The notes: generated by a model from the letters alone, not told the origin. A stretch of 64,000 bases of DNA from Halobacillus litoralis (GCF_009856415.1 NZ_WMEZ01000001.1:124001-188000); one strand, 5' to 3'; counted from the first letter of the stretch, positions 1 through 7,989 are shown. Numbers and translations are program-made.

Positions 1-1247
1 CTGATGGCAGTGAAATCAGTGAAATTGAAACGTATTTGAAAGAAACCTCTCCTGATCAAGCAAATAAAGATTCGGAGTTATATGGCATTGCTGAAGATAA
101 AAACGTCATTTTTGTAAGTGTGGAGTCGTTTCAAAACTTCCTGTTCGATTCAGAGATTAATGGGACAGAAACGACACCGTTCCTTAATGATCTGAAACAA
201 AGCAAGGACACGATCACATTTGAAAACTTTTATCATCAGACAGCCCAAGGGAAAACATCCGATTCGGAGTTTATTGTTGAAAATTCTCTTTACCCTTTGG
301 GTAGAGGTTCTGTGTATTTCACACATGCAGGAAACGAATACAATGCTTTGCCTGAGATATTGAATGAAGAAGGGTACGAAACCTCTGTTTTTCATGCGAA
401 TAACGCAAGTTTTTGGAACAGGGATGTCATGTATGACAATGTGGGGTACGACCAGTTCTATGATGAGAAATCTTACGAAGTCACTCCTGAAAACTCATTT
501 GGTTGGGGCCTTGAGGACAAAGCGTTTTTTGAGCAATCCATTAAATATTTGCAATCACAGGAAAAACCGTTCTACAGCAAGTTCATTACTTTGACTCATC
601 ACTTTCCATTTGAACTTCCTGAAGAAAAAGCAAATATCGATAAATACGACTCCAATTCAAAAACGTTGAATTCTTATTTCCAAACCGCTCGTTATACGGA
701 TGAGGCTTTAGAGCAGTTCTTCCAGCAGTTGAAAGATGCCGGTATCTATGAAGATTCCATCATTGTGCTGATGGGTGACCATTATGGGATTAGTGATTTT
801 CACAATAAAGCAATGGGGCAATTCCTAGGAAAAGAAGTAGACCCTTATGTGCAAACACAACTTCAACGAGTTCCTTTCATGATCCACATCCCAGGATACG
901 AAAATGGAGGAGTGCAAGATAAAGTAGTCGGTCAAATTGATGTGAAACCGACACTACTTCACCTTCTTGGGATTGAAGAAAAGGGAGATTTGACCTTCGG
1001 TGATAATATGTTCGCCGAGAAGAATAAAGACTTTGTTGCTTTAAGAGACGGCAGCTTCATTACAGAAGAATATTTGTATTCCAATGAAACGTGCTATGAT
1101 CGCTCTACAGGAGAACCTCTTCCTGAAGAAAATGCACAAGCATGCCATCCTATTAAAGAAAAAGTGAGCAAAGAAATGAATTACTCGGATAATATCATCT
1201 ATGGTGATTTATTTAGGTTCTACGATTTTGATCAATCAGAAAAATGA
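1..1247 (+). CDS. ltaS: Lipoteichoic acid synthase-type sulfatase family protein, 5' end cut by the window
   Basis: This is the extracellular catalytic part of an LtaS-family glycerolphosphate transferase, which polymerises glycerol phosphate from phosphatidylglycerol on the outer membrane face. The reading frame is open from base 3, so the N-terminal membrane helices lie outside the window and the apparent TTG at 36 is not a start. Visible family marks are the metal-binding VSVES segment, the QGKTSDSE motif with the catalytic threonine codon at 255-257, the HANNASFWNRDVMY block and a late GDHYG motif. The family has several paralogues in Bacillaceae (LtaS, YfnI, YqgS, YvgJ). Location near yqgW/yqgX fits YqgS, but which paralogue this is cannot be decided from the fragment. 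A strong terminator follows. Confidence 0.9.
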   Translation, partial: DGSEISEIETYLKETSPDQANKDSELYGIAEDKNVIFVSVESFQNFLFDSEINGTETTPFLNDLKQSKDTITFENFYHQTAQGKTSDSEFIVENSLYPLGRGSVYFTHAGNEYNALPEILNEEGYETSVFHANNASFWNRDVMYDNVGYDQFYDEKSYEVTPENSFGWGLEDKAFFEQSIKYLQSQEKPFYSKFITLTHHFPFELPEEKANIDKYDSNSKTLNSYFQTARYTDEALEQFFQQLKDAGIYEDSIIVLMGDHYGISDFHNKAMGQFLGKEVDPYVQTQLQRVPFMIHIPGYENGGVQDKVVGQIDVKPTLLHLLGIEEKGDLTFGDNMFAEKNKDFVALRDGSFITEEYLYSNETCYDRSTGEPLPEENAQACHPIKEKVSKEMNYSDNIIYGDLFRFYDFDQSEK

Positions 1248-1249
1248 GG

Positions 1250-1290
1250 AAAAGCCGCTGAGACGTTTTGTCTTAGCGGCTTTATTTTTG
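1250..1290 (+). terminator. Rho-independent terminator after the LTA synthase gene
   Basis: A 14-bp stem built on AAAGCCGCTGAGAC and its complement, with a short T-rich loop, is followed by TTTATTTTTG. It sits directly after the TGA stop. Confidence 0.85.
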
Positions 1291-1608
1291 GTGTAAGAGA
1301 TAAGAAACTTCATAAGAAAGGCTAGCGACAGCCACCTCTGATGCGAATTCCCAGTCGCTTGCGAGTTAGTTTTTAGAAATCTTAATTCAAACCTGATAAG
1401 CTTTATGAAGGAGGATACGGGGTATTTGGATGTTTAGTGGGAGGACGGTAGAATCCCATCTTCTAAAGCGAAAGATTAGTGACCGAGGCGTCAGGAAAAG
1501 GGGGAACGATTATAGAATCAAGATAGCAATATTTCGCTATTCACATAAATTCATACATATAAGGGTAATGATATTTACAAACAACGTTTTATAGAGAGAG
1601 GGAATGGT
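1291..1608. other. Gene-free 318-bp interval before the FetAB-type operon
   Basis: No ORF with a ribosome site and no recognised RNA is seen. An 8-bp inverted pair (CTTCATAA at 1308-1315, TTATGAAG at 1403-1410) brackets about 100 bp. The segment just before the next gene is AT-rich and presumably carries the promoter for the ABC exporter genes, but no convincing -35/-10 pair could be assigned. Confidence 0.4.
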
Positions 1609-2295
1609 ATGTTTCGTTTTGAGCATGTGTACCAAGGGGTTCTTCAAGATATTAATTTTTCAATGGAAAAACAGGATAAAGTCATCCTCTTCGGCCCTTC
1701 AGGCGCGGGGAAGAGTACTCTATTGTTTTTATTGAATCGACTGAATGATTCAGAACAGGGGGACATTTATTTTAACGGAAAACCCATTGAAGAACATTCT
1801 ATCACAGATTTGAGAAAACAAGTGGGTCTCGTCCTGCAGGCACCGAATTTATTTCCGGGAACCGTATTGGATAATATTAAATACGGACCGTCCTTATTTG
1901 GTGAATGGGAAGAACACAAAGGCAAAGAATTATTGGATTACGTTCAACTCCCTTCCGATTATTTGGATCGGGATGTAGATCAGCTCTCTGGAGGGGAGAA
2001 ACAACGGGTATCGCTAGCAAGGACATTGGCCAATTCGCCAGAAGTTTTACTGCTCGATGAACCGACCAGCGCCCTCGATTATCGCACGGCAGAAGAAATC
2101 GAAGAAGTTCTGGAGTGTTTGATGGAAGAACATAAGCTCACCATGCTTATGGTTACTCATAATTTGAGTCAAGCACGGAGGCTTGGGAACCGGGGGTTAT
2201 TTATTAGTGATGGTCAGATCTTAGAAGACGGAAAAATGCCACAAATGTTAGATCAACCGAAAACAGAAGAACTTGCGAAGTTTTTAGAGCAGTAG
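1609..2295 (+). CDS. fetA: ABC transporter ATP-binding protein, FetA/YbbL type
   Basis: This is the cytoplasmic ATPase of a two-component exporter; in E. coli the FetAB (YbbLM) pair has been linked to iron export. The 228 residues carry Walker A GPSGAGKST (29-37), a Q-loop near 77, the ABC signature LSGGEKQ (126-132) and Walker B VLLLDEP (146-152). The ATG follows a GAGAGAGGG ribosome site. The next gene, only 13 bp downstream, encodes the matching FetB-type permease, and this pairing is the main reason for the name. The substrate cannot be read from the sequence; metal export is an inference from the family. Confidence 0.82.
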   Translation: MFRFEHVYQGVLQDINFSMEKQDKVILFGPSGAGKSTLLFLLNRLNDSEQGDIYFNGKPIEEHSITDLRKQVGLVLQAPNLFPGTVLDNIKYGPSLFGEWEEHKGKELLDYVQLPSDYLDRDVDQLSGGEKQRVSLARTLANSPEVLLLDEPTSALDYRTAEEIEEVLECLMEEHKLTMLMVTHNLSQARRLGNRGLFISDGQILEDGKMPQMLDQPKTEELAKFLEQ

Positions 2296-2308
2296 GGAGG
2301 CAGAAGGT

Positions 2309-3097
2309 TTGGAACCAGAAATTTCGAATCAGTCGTTATTCTTTTTAATTATATTCGTCATCGTTCCTTTAGCATTGTCTTATTATTACCAGTTGGGTGT
2401 GAGCAAAAATGTCATTTGGTCCACGCTTAGAGGAACGATACAGTTGTTTGCTATTGGTTACATATTAACATTCCTTTTTGATCTACCCGCTGGTTACGGG
2501 ATCCCGTTTATGTTGACAGTCATGATTATCATTGCAACTTTTCATGCTAGACAGAAGGGGAAGGACCTGCCTTATGTCGGGTTTATTCTTTTTGGAGGAC
2601 TATTGGCCATTGAGGTAGGGGTGCTAAGCTTGTGGCTCCTATTTGACATGATCCAGTTTAAACCTTCTGAGGTCATCCCGATGAGTGGAATGGTCATTGG
2701 CAACAGTATGACCGCTATGGGGCTTGCTCTTGAACGAATGAAAAATGAGTTCAAAGACAACAACGGCCGGTTGCTTGCTTCCTTATCTTTAGGTGCAGAA
2801 CCGAAACAGGCCTCTCATCTGATCGTTCAAAAAACGTTACATGCGTCTTTAATACCTAATGTCGACCGGCTAAAAACAATAGGTCTTGTCCAGCTTCCTG
2901 GAATGATGACAGGTTTGATTCTCGGTGGTGTTTCACCCGTAATGGCCATCAAATATCAGTTAGTCATCTCTCTCAGTATTTTTTCCTCTGTTTCACTGAG
3001 TGCCATGTTCATTACATTATGTATGTACAGGTATTTCTTTAACAAAAACAAACAGTTATTGCAAACGGATGAAGAGATCAGGAGTTCCCGCTCCTGA
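2309..3097 (+). CDS. fetB: ABC transporter permease, FetB/YbbM type (UPF0014)
   Basis: This is the membrane partner of the preceding ATPase, a 262-residue protein with about seven hydrophobic helices. It has the conserved family block around MSGMVIGNSMTAMGLALERM and the loop LSLGAEPKQA, followed by LPGMMTGLILGG. Translation starts at TTG 2309-2311, preceded by a GGGAGG ribosome site at 2295-2300. The two genes form a compact operon closed by a strong terminator. The role, putative iron or other metal export across the cytoplasmic membrane, is taken from the E. coli family member and has not been shown here. Confidence 0.85.
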   Translation: MEPEISNQSLFFLIIFVIVPLALSYYYQLGVSKNVIWSTLRGTIQLFAIGYILTFLFDLPAGYGIPFMLTVMIIIATFHARQKGKDLPYVGFILFGGLLAIEVGVLSLWLLFDMIQFKPSEVIPMSGMVIGNSMTAMGLALERMKNEFKDNNGRLLASLSLGAEPKQASHLIVQKTLHASLIPNVDRLKTIGLVQLPGMMTGLILGGVSPVMAIKYQLVISLSIFSSVSLSAMFITLCMYRYFFNKNKQLLQTDEEIRSSRS

Positions 3098-3110
3098 TCC
3101 TACCTCCATA

Positions 3111-3146
3111 AAAAAGCAAGCAGACCCAATAGGTCTGCTTGCTTTC
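3111..3146. terminator. Bidirectional terminator between fetB and yqgW
   Basis: A 13- to 14-bp stem (AAGCAAGCAGACC and complement) with a CAATA loop has an A-run on the left and a T-run on the right. It can end both the plus-strand fetB and the minus-strand DUF2759 transcript. Confidence 0.85.
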
Positions 3147-3151
3147 ATCGT

Positions 3152-3316
3152 TTAACCGAATAAGTTGTACCAGATAGTCATAACGGAGAACCATCCGAAA
3201 ATCAATGCTGATGCCCCTGCAAAAAGAACAGCAAAGAAGTTTTTTGTTTTTAGTTCACGGAAAATTGCCCAAACACACAAGATTGTTACGAGTAAAAGAA
3301 GAATAGCTGTTACCAA
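3152..3316 (-). CDS. yqgW: Small membrane protein, DUF2759 (YqgW-like)
   Basis: This 54-residue gene has two predicted membrane helices: an N-terminal one rich in Leu/Ile/Val (about 2-18) and a second, around residues 27-48, ending WYNLFG. The start is TTG at 3314-3316, with AGGGGGTG placed seven bases upstream on the minus strand. The length equals the 54 residues I recall for B. subtilis YqgW, and the gene sits beside yqgX as there. Function is unknown. It is easy to miss because of its size and TTG start. Confidence 0.75.
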   Translation of the reverse strand: MVTAILLLLVTILCVWAIFRELKTKNFFAVLFAGASALIFGWFSVMTIWYNLFG

Positions 3317-3370
3317 GTTCAGCACCCCCTAAGTCTCTTTTCATTATTATCATCCATAAAGGATAGATGT

Positions 3371-3413
3371 TATACTATATGTAGTTATTGGTACTCATCT
3401 ATTTTATAGTATA
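3371..3413. promoter_or_regulatory. 9-bp perfect inverted repeat in the divergent yqgW/yqgX promoter region
   Basis: TATACTATA (3371-3379) and TATAGTATA (3405-3413) are perfect inverted copies separated by 25 bp, between the divergently transcribed yqgW and yqgX genes. Each copy also resembles a -10 element, so the symmetry may simply reflect two divergent promoters; an operator is the alternative. Confidence 0.35.
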
Positions 3414-3505
3414 AACAAAAAAATGTCGAGTTATCTACATCTTTTTTACACATTGTACGATAAAGCAGATAATTTTAAATGAAATGACTAAATGAGGTGT
3501 GAAGA

Positions 3506-4129
3506 TTGAAAAAAATAACGAGGTTACCACTTGGTCCGATAGCAACGAATGCTTATATCATCCATGAGAATAACAAAGCGCTGGTCATTGATCCGGGAGG
3601 GGATTTTGAAAAGTTACAGAACTATTTAGAAGAAAGGAAACTTGATGTCATTGCCGTCCTGTTAACACACGCACACTTCGATCACATTGGTGCCGTTGAT
3701 GACGTAAGGGATGCTTATGATGCTCCAGTGTACATACATGAAAAAGAAGCGGAATGGCTTGGGGATCCGCAAAAGAACGGTTCCGCCTTATTCGGGTTAG
3801 GCGATATCACTGCAAGGCCCGCAGACCACTACTTTGAAATAGGTCAAATGCAGATAGGAGACTTCCCATTTGAAGTCCGCCATACCCCGGGGCATTCGCC
3901 GGGAAGTGTTTCCTTTGTCTTTAGGAACCAGCGTCTTACGATTGCTGGAGACACCTTGTTCCAAAGAGGCATCGGACGTACTGATTTGCCTGGTGGTAGT
4001 CGAGAAGAGCTTGAGAAAAGCATTAGGGAACAGCTTCTCCCTTTACGTAATGACATGCGCATCTTTCCAGGCCACGGCCAGCCGACCACGATAGGTGAAG
4101 AACGGGAAGAAAATCCGTTTTTAAACTAA
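3506..4129 (+). CDS. yqgX: Metallo-beta-lactamase fold hydrolase, glyoxalase II-like (YqgX)
   Basis: This 207-residue cytoplasmic hydrolase has the zinc-binding motif THAHFDH (54-60). Further metal ligands lie in HTPGHSPGS (about 130), GDTLFQRGIGRTD (about 150) and FPGHG (about 190). Members of this small-MBL group act as glyoxalase II-type thioesterases, and YqgX-like proteins may act on thiol conjugates of methylglyoxal; the substrate is not visible here. The start is TTG at 3506, with GAGGTG just upstream. The gene stands alone between a promoter region shared with yqgW and a bidirectional terminator. Confidence 0.85.
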   Translation: MKKITRLPLGPIATNAYIIHENNKALVIDPGGDFEKLQNYLEERKLDVIAVLLTHAHFDHIGAVDDVRDAYDAPVYIHEKEAEWLGDPQKNGSALFGLGDITARPADHYFEIGQMQIGDFPFEVRHTPGHSPGSVSFVFRNQRLTIAGDTLFQRGIGRTDLPGGSREELEKSIREQLLPLRNDMRIFPGHGQPTTIGEEREENPFLN

Positions 4130-4146
4130 TCATTGACTGAAATAGA

Positions 4147-4190
4147 AAAAGAACCTGTCATCCGTTTATAAGGATGACAGGTTCTTTTGT
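4147..4190. terminator. Bidirectional terminator between yqgX and yqgY
   Basis: A 17-bp near-perfect stem with arms around AAGAACCTGTCATCC at 4149-4163 and the complement at 4172-4188 is flanked by A- and T-runs. It serves the converging yqgX and yqgY genes. Confidence 0.85.
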
Positions 4191-4436
4191 TTAGTGGCCA
4201 CCAAATCCTGGTACTAAGATAAAGGAACAATAATACGTAAAACCGATCATGAAGACTGTCAAGTATGAGAAAAATATGTACACATACATACGTTCTGACA
4301 GCTTAAGGTAACCAATAGTAAGGAAAAAAGCCGTTTGAACTAGAGATAATAAGGAAGCTTCCATCATATCGCCTGTATAGAACATGACAGCGAAGATACC
4401 TGTCCAAAAGGCCATTACTCGAAACATACGATCCAT
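4191..4436 (-). CDS. yqgY: Small membrane protein DUF2626 (YqgY)
   Basis: An 81-residue integral membrane protein of unknown function with about three helices (near 8-22, 26-45 and 50-72). The chosen start is ATG 4434-4436 (MDRMFRVMAFW), because a strong GGAGGGGG ribosome site lies just upstream and the family begins MDRM; an in-frame ATG 42 bp further upstream is unsupported. It lies between yqgX and mgsR exactly as in B. subtilis. Confidence 0.8.
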   Translation of the reverse strand: MDRMFRVMAFWTGIFAVMFYTGDMMEASLLSLVQTAFFLTIGYLKLSERMYVYIFFSYLTVFMIGFTYYCSFILVPGFGGH

Positions 4437-4609
4437 GCTTTTTTCCCCCTCCTTTTCTATCGTTAAACTATCATTCATATTATAAACGACCCGGATACAA
4501 TTGTAAATAAAACGTATTCATCTTTCATTTCTCAGTATTTGTATTCCCACTTGTCCTTATTCCTTAACCCACCAAGATGTGAAAATTATTTGTCTAATAG
4601 AAAAAAGGA

Positions 4610-4634
4610 GTTTAAAATATTGTACAAAGGTTAT
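4610..4634 (+). promoter_or_regulatory. SigB-like promoter upstream of mgsR
   Basis: GTTTAA (4610-4615), a 13-bp spacer and GGTTAT (4629-4634) match the SigB consensus GTTTAA-N12-15-GGGTAT in 11 of 12 positions. In B. subtilis, mgsR belongs to the general stress regulon under SigB, so the placement is meaningful. The -10 element lies about 50 bp ahead of the chosen mgsR start. Confidence 0.6.
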
Positions 4635-4683
4635 ACAATCAATATACAATAAAGTTATACAAAAAAAGCGAGGAGCGTTAAAC

Positions 4684-5067
4684 ATGGAGAAGTTAAAATT
4701 CTACACATACCCAAGTTGTACATCCTGTCGGCGCACGAAATCATGGTTAAAGAGTCAAGGGGTGGATTTTAACGAACAGCACCTGTTTCGTGAGACTCCT
4801 ACCGCTGATGAATTGAGGAGAATCCTATCACTAACCACCCACGGAATTGATGAAATTTTAGCGAAACGAAGCAAAGAATTTAAAACGCTTGATCTAGATG
4901 TAGAGGATTTAACCTTGAATGAATTTCTAGAGCTGGTCATCGAGAAGCCTAAGCTGTTGAGGCGTCCGATTCTGACGAATGGAGATAAATTAGTCATCGG
5001 TTATGATTTGGACGGACTACGTGGGATCACTGATAATCGGTTGGAATATAAACAAAACATTTCATAA
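4684..5067 (+). CDS. mgsR: Spx/MgsR family stress regulator
   Basis: An ArsC/Spx-fold regulator that binds RNA polymerase and, in B. subtilis, controls a subset of the SigB stress response. The 127-residue product carries the redox switch Cys12-x-x-Cys15 (PSCTSC) at the end of the first strand, then a typical arsenate-reductase-like helical segment. The start is ATG 4684, preceded by GCGAGGAGCG; an upstream in-frame start at 4579 would add residues absent from the family. B. subtilis MgsR (YqgZ) has nearly the same length and the same neighbours yqgY/yqgX. The SigB-like promoter supports MgsR over plain Spx. Confidence 0.85.
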   Translation: MEKLKFYTYPSCTSCRRTKSWLKSQGVDFNEQHLFRETPTADELRRILSLTTHGIDEILAKRSKEFKTLDLDVEDLTLNEFLELVIEKPKLLRRPILTNGDKLVIGYDLDGLRGITDNRLEYKQNIS

Positions 5068-5070
5068 AAG

Positions 5071-5100
5071 GATCGTCCCTCTGTGAGGGGCGATTTCTTT
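5071..5100. terminator. Terminator between mgsR and the comG operon end
   Basis: A 10-bp stem (ATCGTCCCTC, loop TGT, GAGGGGCGAT) at 5072-5094 is followed by TTCTTT on the plus strand and CCTTTT on the minus strand. It may act on both converging units. Confidence 0.7.
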
Positions 5101-5479
5101 ATGGGCTTTGGAACGTTCTGACCTGAGATTGATGACCGTTTACTACAGGAGTTATATTCCAAAGACACACCCATTTGTCTTCTTCACGTGTACAATCTGC
5201 TACGCTTTCACCATCAGGTGTATGAAAGGCAGAAGAGTATTGCATTTGTTCAATAGGTAGAGCTTCTAATTCTGCATCCAATTTCATTCGTGAAGTGTCG
5301 AGAATGTGTTGTTTCACAACCGAAGCTTGATGGCTTTTGACAAGGAGAAGGTGGTTTTTATACTGATTAATGGTTGTAAATGTAACAATGAGAAGTAAAA
5401 AGCAAAAAATGAGCACCCAAGGGAAGACGATCCCATGTACATTATGGAAGATGGATTTTTCTCGTGTATGGTTGGTCAT
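5099..5479 (-). CDS. comGG: Competence minor pseudopilin ComGG
   Basis: Last gene of the comG operon, encoding a 126-residue protein with one N-terminal membrane helix (about 17-38) and an exported C-terminal domain containing two cysteines. ComGG is a minor pseudopilin of the competence pilus and lacks the canonical KGFTL-type processing motif, as here. Assignment rests on position and size (B. subtilis 124 residues), since the sequence itself is poorly conserved. Its ATG follows GGAGGTAG and overlaps the end of comGF by 38 bp. Confidence 0.75.
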   Translation of the reverse strand: MTNHTREKSIFHNVHGIVFPWVLIFCFLLLIVTFTTINQYKNHLLLVKSHQASVVKQHILDTSRMKLDAELEALPIEQMQYSSAFHTPDGESVADCTREEDKWVCLWNITPVVNGHQSQVRTFQSP

Positions 5480-5858
5480 GAATTTCTACCTCCATAAGAA
5501 TTGAAGGAAATCCATGTGTGAAAGAAACAGCTTCTACATCTTGTAGGAGGGCCTCGTGTCCAGATCCGTCTACGGTTCGCCTGAATATTCCGCCATATTG
5601 CTCCATGACAATATGGCGGTTTTGCTTATCTATCAATGATATGGAATGATCTGAAACGTTGTACGAACGGCACTGGTTAATTTCCCATTGGATGACTGCG
5701 CTCAGCTGGTCAACCGTTAATTCAGAGTAATAGTCATATCCTTTCAGTAAAGAAAATAAGGGGACGGAAATCGATAACAGGATCATGGTTACCATTAGGC
5801 TGATCAATACTTCCGATAATGTGAAGGCTCTTTCACTCGACCTATTCCCTTTTGTCAT
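5442..5858 (-). CDS. comGF: Competence minor pseudopilin ComGF
   Basis: A 138-residue type IV-like minor pseudopilin with a prepilin-type N-terminus (RAFTLSEVLISLMV) followed by one hydrophobic helix. The chosen start, ATG 5856-5858 (MTKGNRS), has AAGGAG ten bases upstream; the longer frame would add 32 residues before the signal, which is atypical. It overlaps comGE by 17 bp and comGG by 38 bp, which is normal for the tightly packed comG operon. The protein should be processed by a ComC-type peptidase and take part in assembling the DNA-uptake pilus. Confidence 0.78.
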   Translation of the reverse strand: MTKGNRSSERAFTLSEVLISLMVTMILLSISVPLFSLLKGYDYYSELTVDQLSAVIQWEINQCRSYNVSDHSISLIDKQNRHIVMEQYGGIFRRTVDGSGHEALLQDVEAVSFTHGFPSILMEVEIHDQPYTRKIHLP

Positions 5859-6174
5859 GCAAACAGAACTCCTTGTTTTCATTTCTATGGTTTTTCCATA
5901 GGGAACACCCTGTGATCCATTCTTCCTCAGGTTGAATGACGAGAGTGATTTCATGGGTCAATAGATGGTTTGCTGTATAAGGAAGTGGACCATTCCTTAC
6001 CCTGTGTTCAAAGAATTCATTATGAAGCAGCGTGATGGCTTCCCTTTCTATTTGAAGGTCCTTCTGCGCAGCTCTTAATTCGGTAAGCAAAGGAAGTGTA
6101 AAAAGTGAGATGATTATCATAAGGGTAAAAGCACTGAGGGTCTCAAGTATCGTGAATCCCTCAGATTTCTTCAA
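5842..6174 (-). CDS. comGE: Competence minor pseudopilin ComGE
   Basis: Minor pseudopilin with the prepilin motif SEGFTILETLSAFTL directly at the N-terminus. The open frame extends to an ATG at 6231, but that would give a 24-residue leader and a 71-bp overlap with comGD. A TTG at 6172-6174 with AGGT upstream gives 110 residues, close to the 115 of the B. subtilis protein, and is preferred. Two cysteines occur in the C-terminal third (GCSLW, EFCLH). Function follows from operon position; sequence conservation in this family is weak beyond the N-terminus. Confidence 0.72.
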   Translation of the reverse strand: MKKSEGFTILETLSAFTLMIIISLFTLPLLTELRAAQKDLQIEREAITLLHNEFFEHRVRNGPLPYTANHLLTHEITLVIQPEEEWITGCSLWKNHRNENKEFCLHDKRE

Positions 6175-6616
6175 TGCGTAACCTGCTTGATCCGAAAGGA
6201 AAAACGACTTTATATGTTTTCTTAGGTGCATACAGGTACATCGTTCCTGCTCTTTGAATGATTCCCTTTTGATTGAATCGCACCGTCGGATGGAGGGTAG
6301 TCAAACGCATTACCCATTTCTCGGGCAATTTCCTATGGAAGATTGGTTTTCTTTCTTTTGTATCATATAAAATATAGCCTCCTGATTCTTGGTCGAAATT
6401 CAGCGTATAGTAAACATGTTCGTTCATGGAAAGGTGTTGGATAAGGAGAAGGTCTTCCTTTAATTGTTGAAGGGTGTGTTTCGCTTCAAGCTCTTGGTAG
6501 GTGCGGTACTGTAAGGGAATGAAACAGGAGAGGAGAATGGACCAACATAATAAAACGATGATCATTTCTGTGAAAGTGTAACCGTTATGTTCCTGCTGCT
6601 GGTTCTGGTTCAACAA
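6161..6616 (-). CDS. comGD: Competence minor pseudopilin ComGD
   Basis: A 151-residue minor pseudopilin with prepilin-like signal NGYTFTEMIIVLLCWS and one membrane helix, then a globular exported domain. It initiates at one of two consecutive TTG codons (6611-6616) behind GGAGAAG and overlaps comGC by 32 bp. Canonical Gly-Phe at the cleavage site is replaced by Gly-Tyr, a change tolerated by prepilin peptidases. It belongs to the competence pseudopilus that brings DNA to ComEA. Confidence 0.78.
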   Translation of the reverse strand: MLNQNQQQEHNGYTFTEMIIVLLCWSILLSCFIPLQYRTYQELEAKHTLQQLKEDLLLIQHLSMNEHVYYTLNFDQESGGYILYDTKERKPIFHRKLPEKWVMRLTTLHPTVRFNQKGIIQRAGTMYLYAPKKTYKVVFPFGSSRLRIEEI

Positions 6617-6920
6617 CTTCTCCTTCTGCGTTTACTTTTCCATCTGAGCTAATGATTAATTTTGTACCGTCCGGACATGTATCTTGAGAAATATACTCTT
6701 CAGTCACTAATGTTTGAGTAGAGTCTGGGAAATTTCCTTTTTCAATAAAGTACGCTTGTGCTTGAGCTTCTACGGTTTTTTGAAGGGCTTCACACCCTTT
6801 GGCTTTTACGGAATCACTGTTCTTAGACATGTTAGGGATTGTGATGATCAGCAGGACAGAGATGACAAGCAAAACAATCAGCATTTCAATTAGGGTGAAA
6901 CCTTTTTCATTTCTTACCAT
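6585..6920 (-). CDS. comGC: Major competence pseudopilin ComGC
   Basis: Major subunit of the transformation pilus, 111 residues. The N-terminus MVRNEKGFTLIEML has the classical prepilin cleavage site Gly-Phe with glutamate at mature position five, followed by a hydrophobic helix. Two cysteines (Cys43 in KGCEAL and one in DTCPDG) could form the intramolecular disulfide known for ComGC. The C-terminus is acidic and Pro/Ala-rich, overlapping the comGD start. The ATG has GAGGAGG upstream and lies 16 bp after comGB. Confidence 0.9.
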   Translation of the reverse strand: MVRNEKGFTLIEMLIVLLVISVLLIITIPNMSKNSDSVKAKGCEALQKTVEAQAQAYFIEKGNFPDSTQTLVTEEYISQDTCPDGTKLIISSDGKVNAEGEVVEPEPAAGT

Positions 6921-6936
6921 GAGGGTTCCTCCTCGC

Positions 6937-7989
6937 TTAAATTTGGTTCATCCACTGGTATAGAGGCAGCATGATGGATGCGTAGATCAGGATGATGACG
7001 GTAGCGATAATGATGAAGAAAGCAGGCTGAATGATATGAAGCCATGCGGAGATCTTTTGATTGAGGTAGTCGATGAAGAATTCAGCAAGAAGTTCAAGTT
7101 CATCCTTCAACGCTTTGATGTCGTTGGTATGATGAAATATATTGGTGAGTTCCGGTCTGAATAAAGGACAGCTGTATATCGCCTGAGCAAAAGTTTTGCC
7201 GTTGGACAATTCATACAACAGTTCCTTGCAGTAATGAGAGAGTAGCTCATATTTCTTATGACGACAGATCATCTCAATTGAATCCTTTAGTGGAAGACCT
7301 GCCTGTAGCAAAGAGTGGAGATGGGTTGTGAATAGAAAGGAGACGGAGTAGGAGTGGTACAGTTTCAAGAGAGGGACTCTTTCATATAATGACAGCTTTT
7401 TTTTTAATGTCATCCGCGGTAAGATAATCATAATGACCACAAGCAGAAGGCCAGACAGAAGGACGAGGATGCCTAACCCGTTCATGACATGCATGATAAT
7501 GACCATCAGGCGGAAGGTTCCGTCTTTTTCACCTTCAAATAGATTTAAAAAGTTTGGGATCACTGTCCTTTGTAAGATTGTGCAAGCAATGATGAGGAAA
7601 ACCAATAAAAAAACGGGATACCGGATAACCTTTACAAATTTTTCTTTGTAATCCTTTTTCAATTGCAACATGTCTTTACACTGGTGAAAACTCCTGGACA
7701 AGTTATGATGAACCTGACTGAAGTAGAGGAAGTTCGTAACAGAATGGGAGAAGCGGGCTTTCATAAAAGCTTCATGGATAGGGTGACCAGCGCTGAGGTG
7801 CTGTGTCAAGATGTCACACGTGGATTTCAGACTTGTATCCCAACCCGTCATTTCCAGAGCATCTAGAAGCGGATAGCCTTTGTCTAAAATGTGGCTGCAT
7901 CTTTTGAAAAACAGAATCTGCTGACTGACAGGTAAAGGCGGGTCACGAAAACGAGTCCACTTCGTTTTTTGCAACGAAGCCAAGTGCAT
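6937..7989 (-). CDS. comGB: Competence pilus platform protein ComGB (GspF/PilC family)
   Basis: A 350-residue inner-membrane platform protein of the type II secretion F family with two repeated cytoplasmic domains and three hydrophobic stretches (about 125-150, 170-195 and 320-345). It links the ComGA ATPase to pilin assembly. The ATG at 7987-7989 is preceded by a near-perfect GGAGGAAA ribosome site even though this gives a 47-bp overlap with comGA, so translational coupling is likely. Confidence 0.88.
   Translation of the reverse strand: MHLASLQKTKWTRFRDPPLPVSQQILFFKRCSHILDKGYPLLDALEMTGWDTSLKSTCDILTQHLSAGHPIHEAFMKARFSHSVTNFLYFSQVHHNLSRSFHQCKDMLQLKKDYKEKFVKVIRYPVFLLVFLIIACTILQRTVIPNFLNLFEGEKDGTFRLMVIIMHVMNGLGILVLLSGLLLVVIMIILPRMTLKKKLSLYERVPLLKLYHSYSVSFLFTTHLHSLLQAGLPLKDSIEMICRHKKYELLSHYCKELLYELSNGKTFAQAIYSCPLFRPELTNIFHHTNDIKALKDELELLAEFFIDYLNQKISAWLHIIQPAFFIIIATVIILIYASIMLPLYQWMNQI

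Noticed and set aside
6172-6231. Longer comGE start overlapping comGD by 71 bp
   Set aside because: It would place a 24-residue charged leader before the prepilin motif, longer than is usual for ComGE; the shorter TTG start fits family length.
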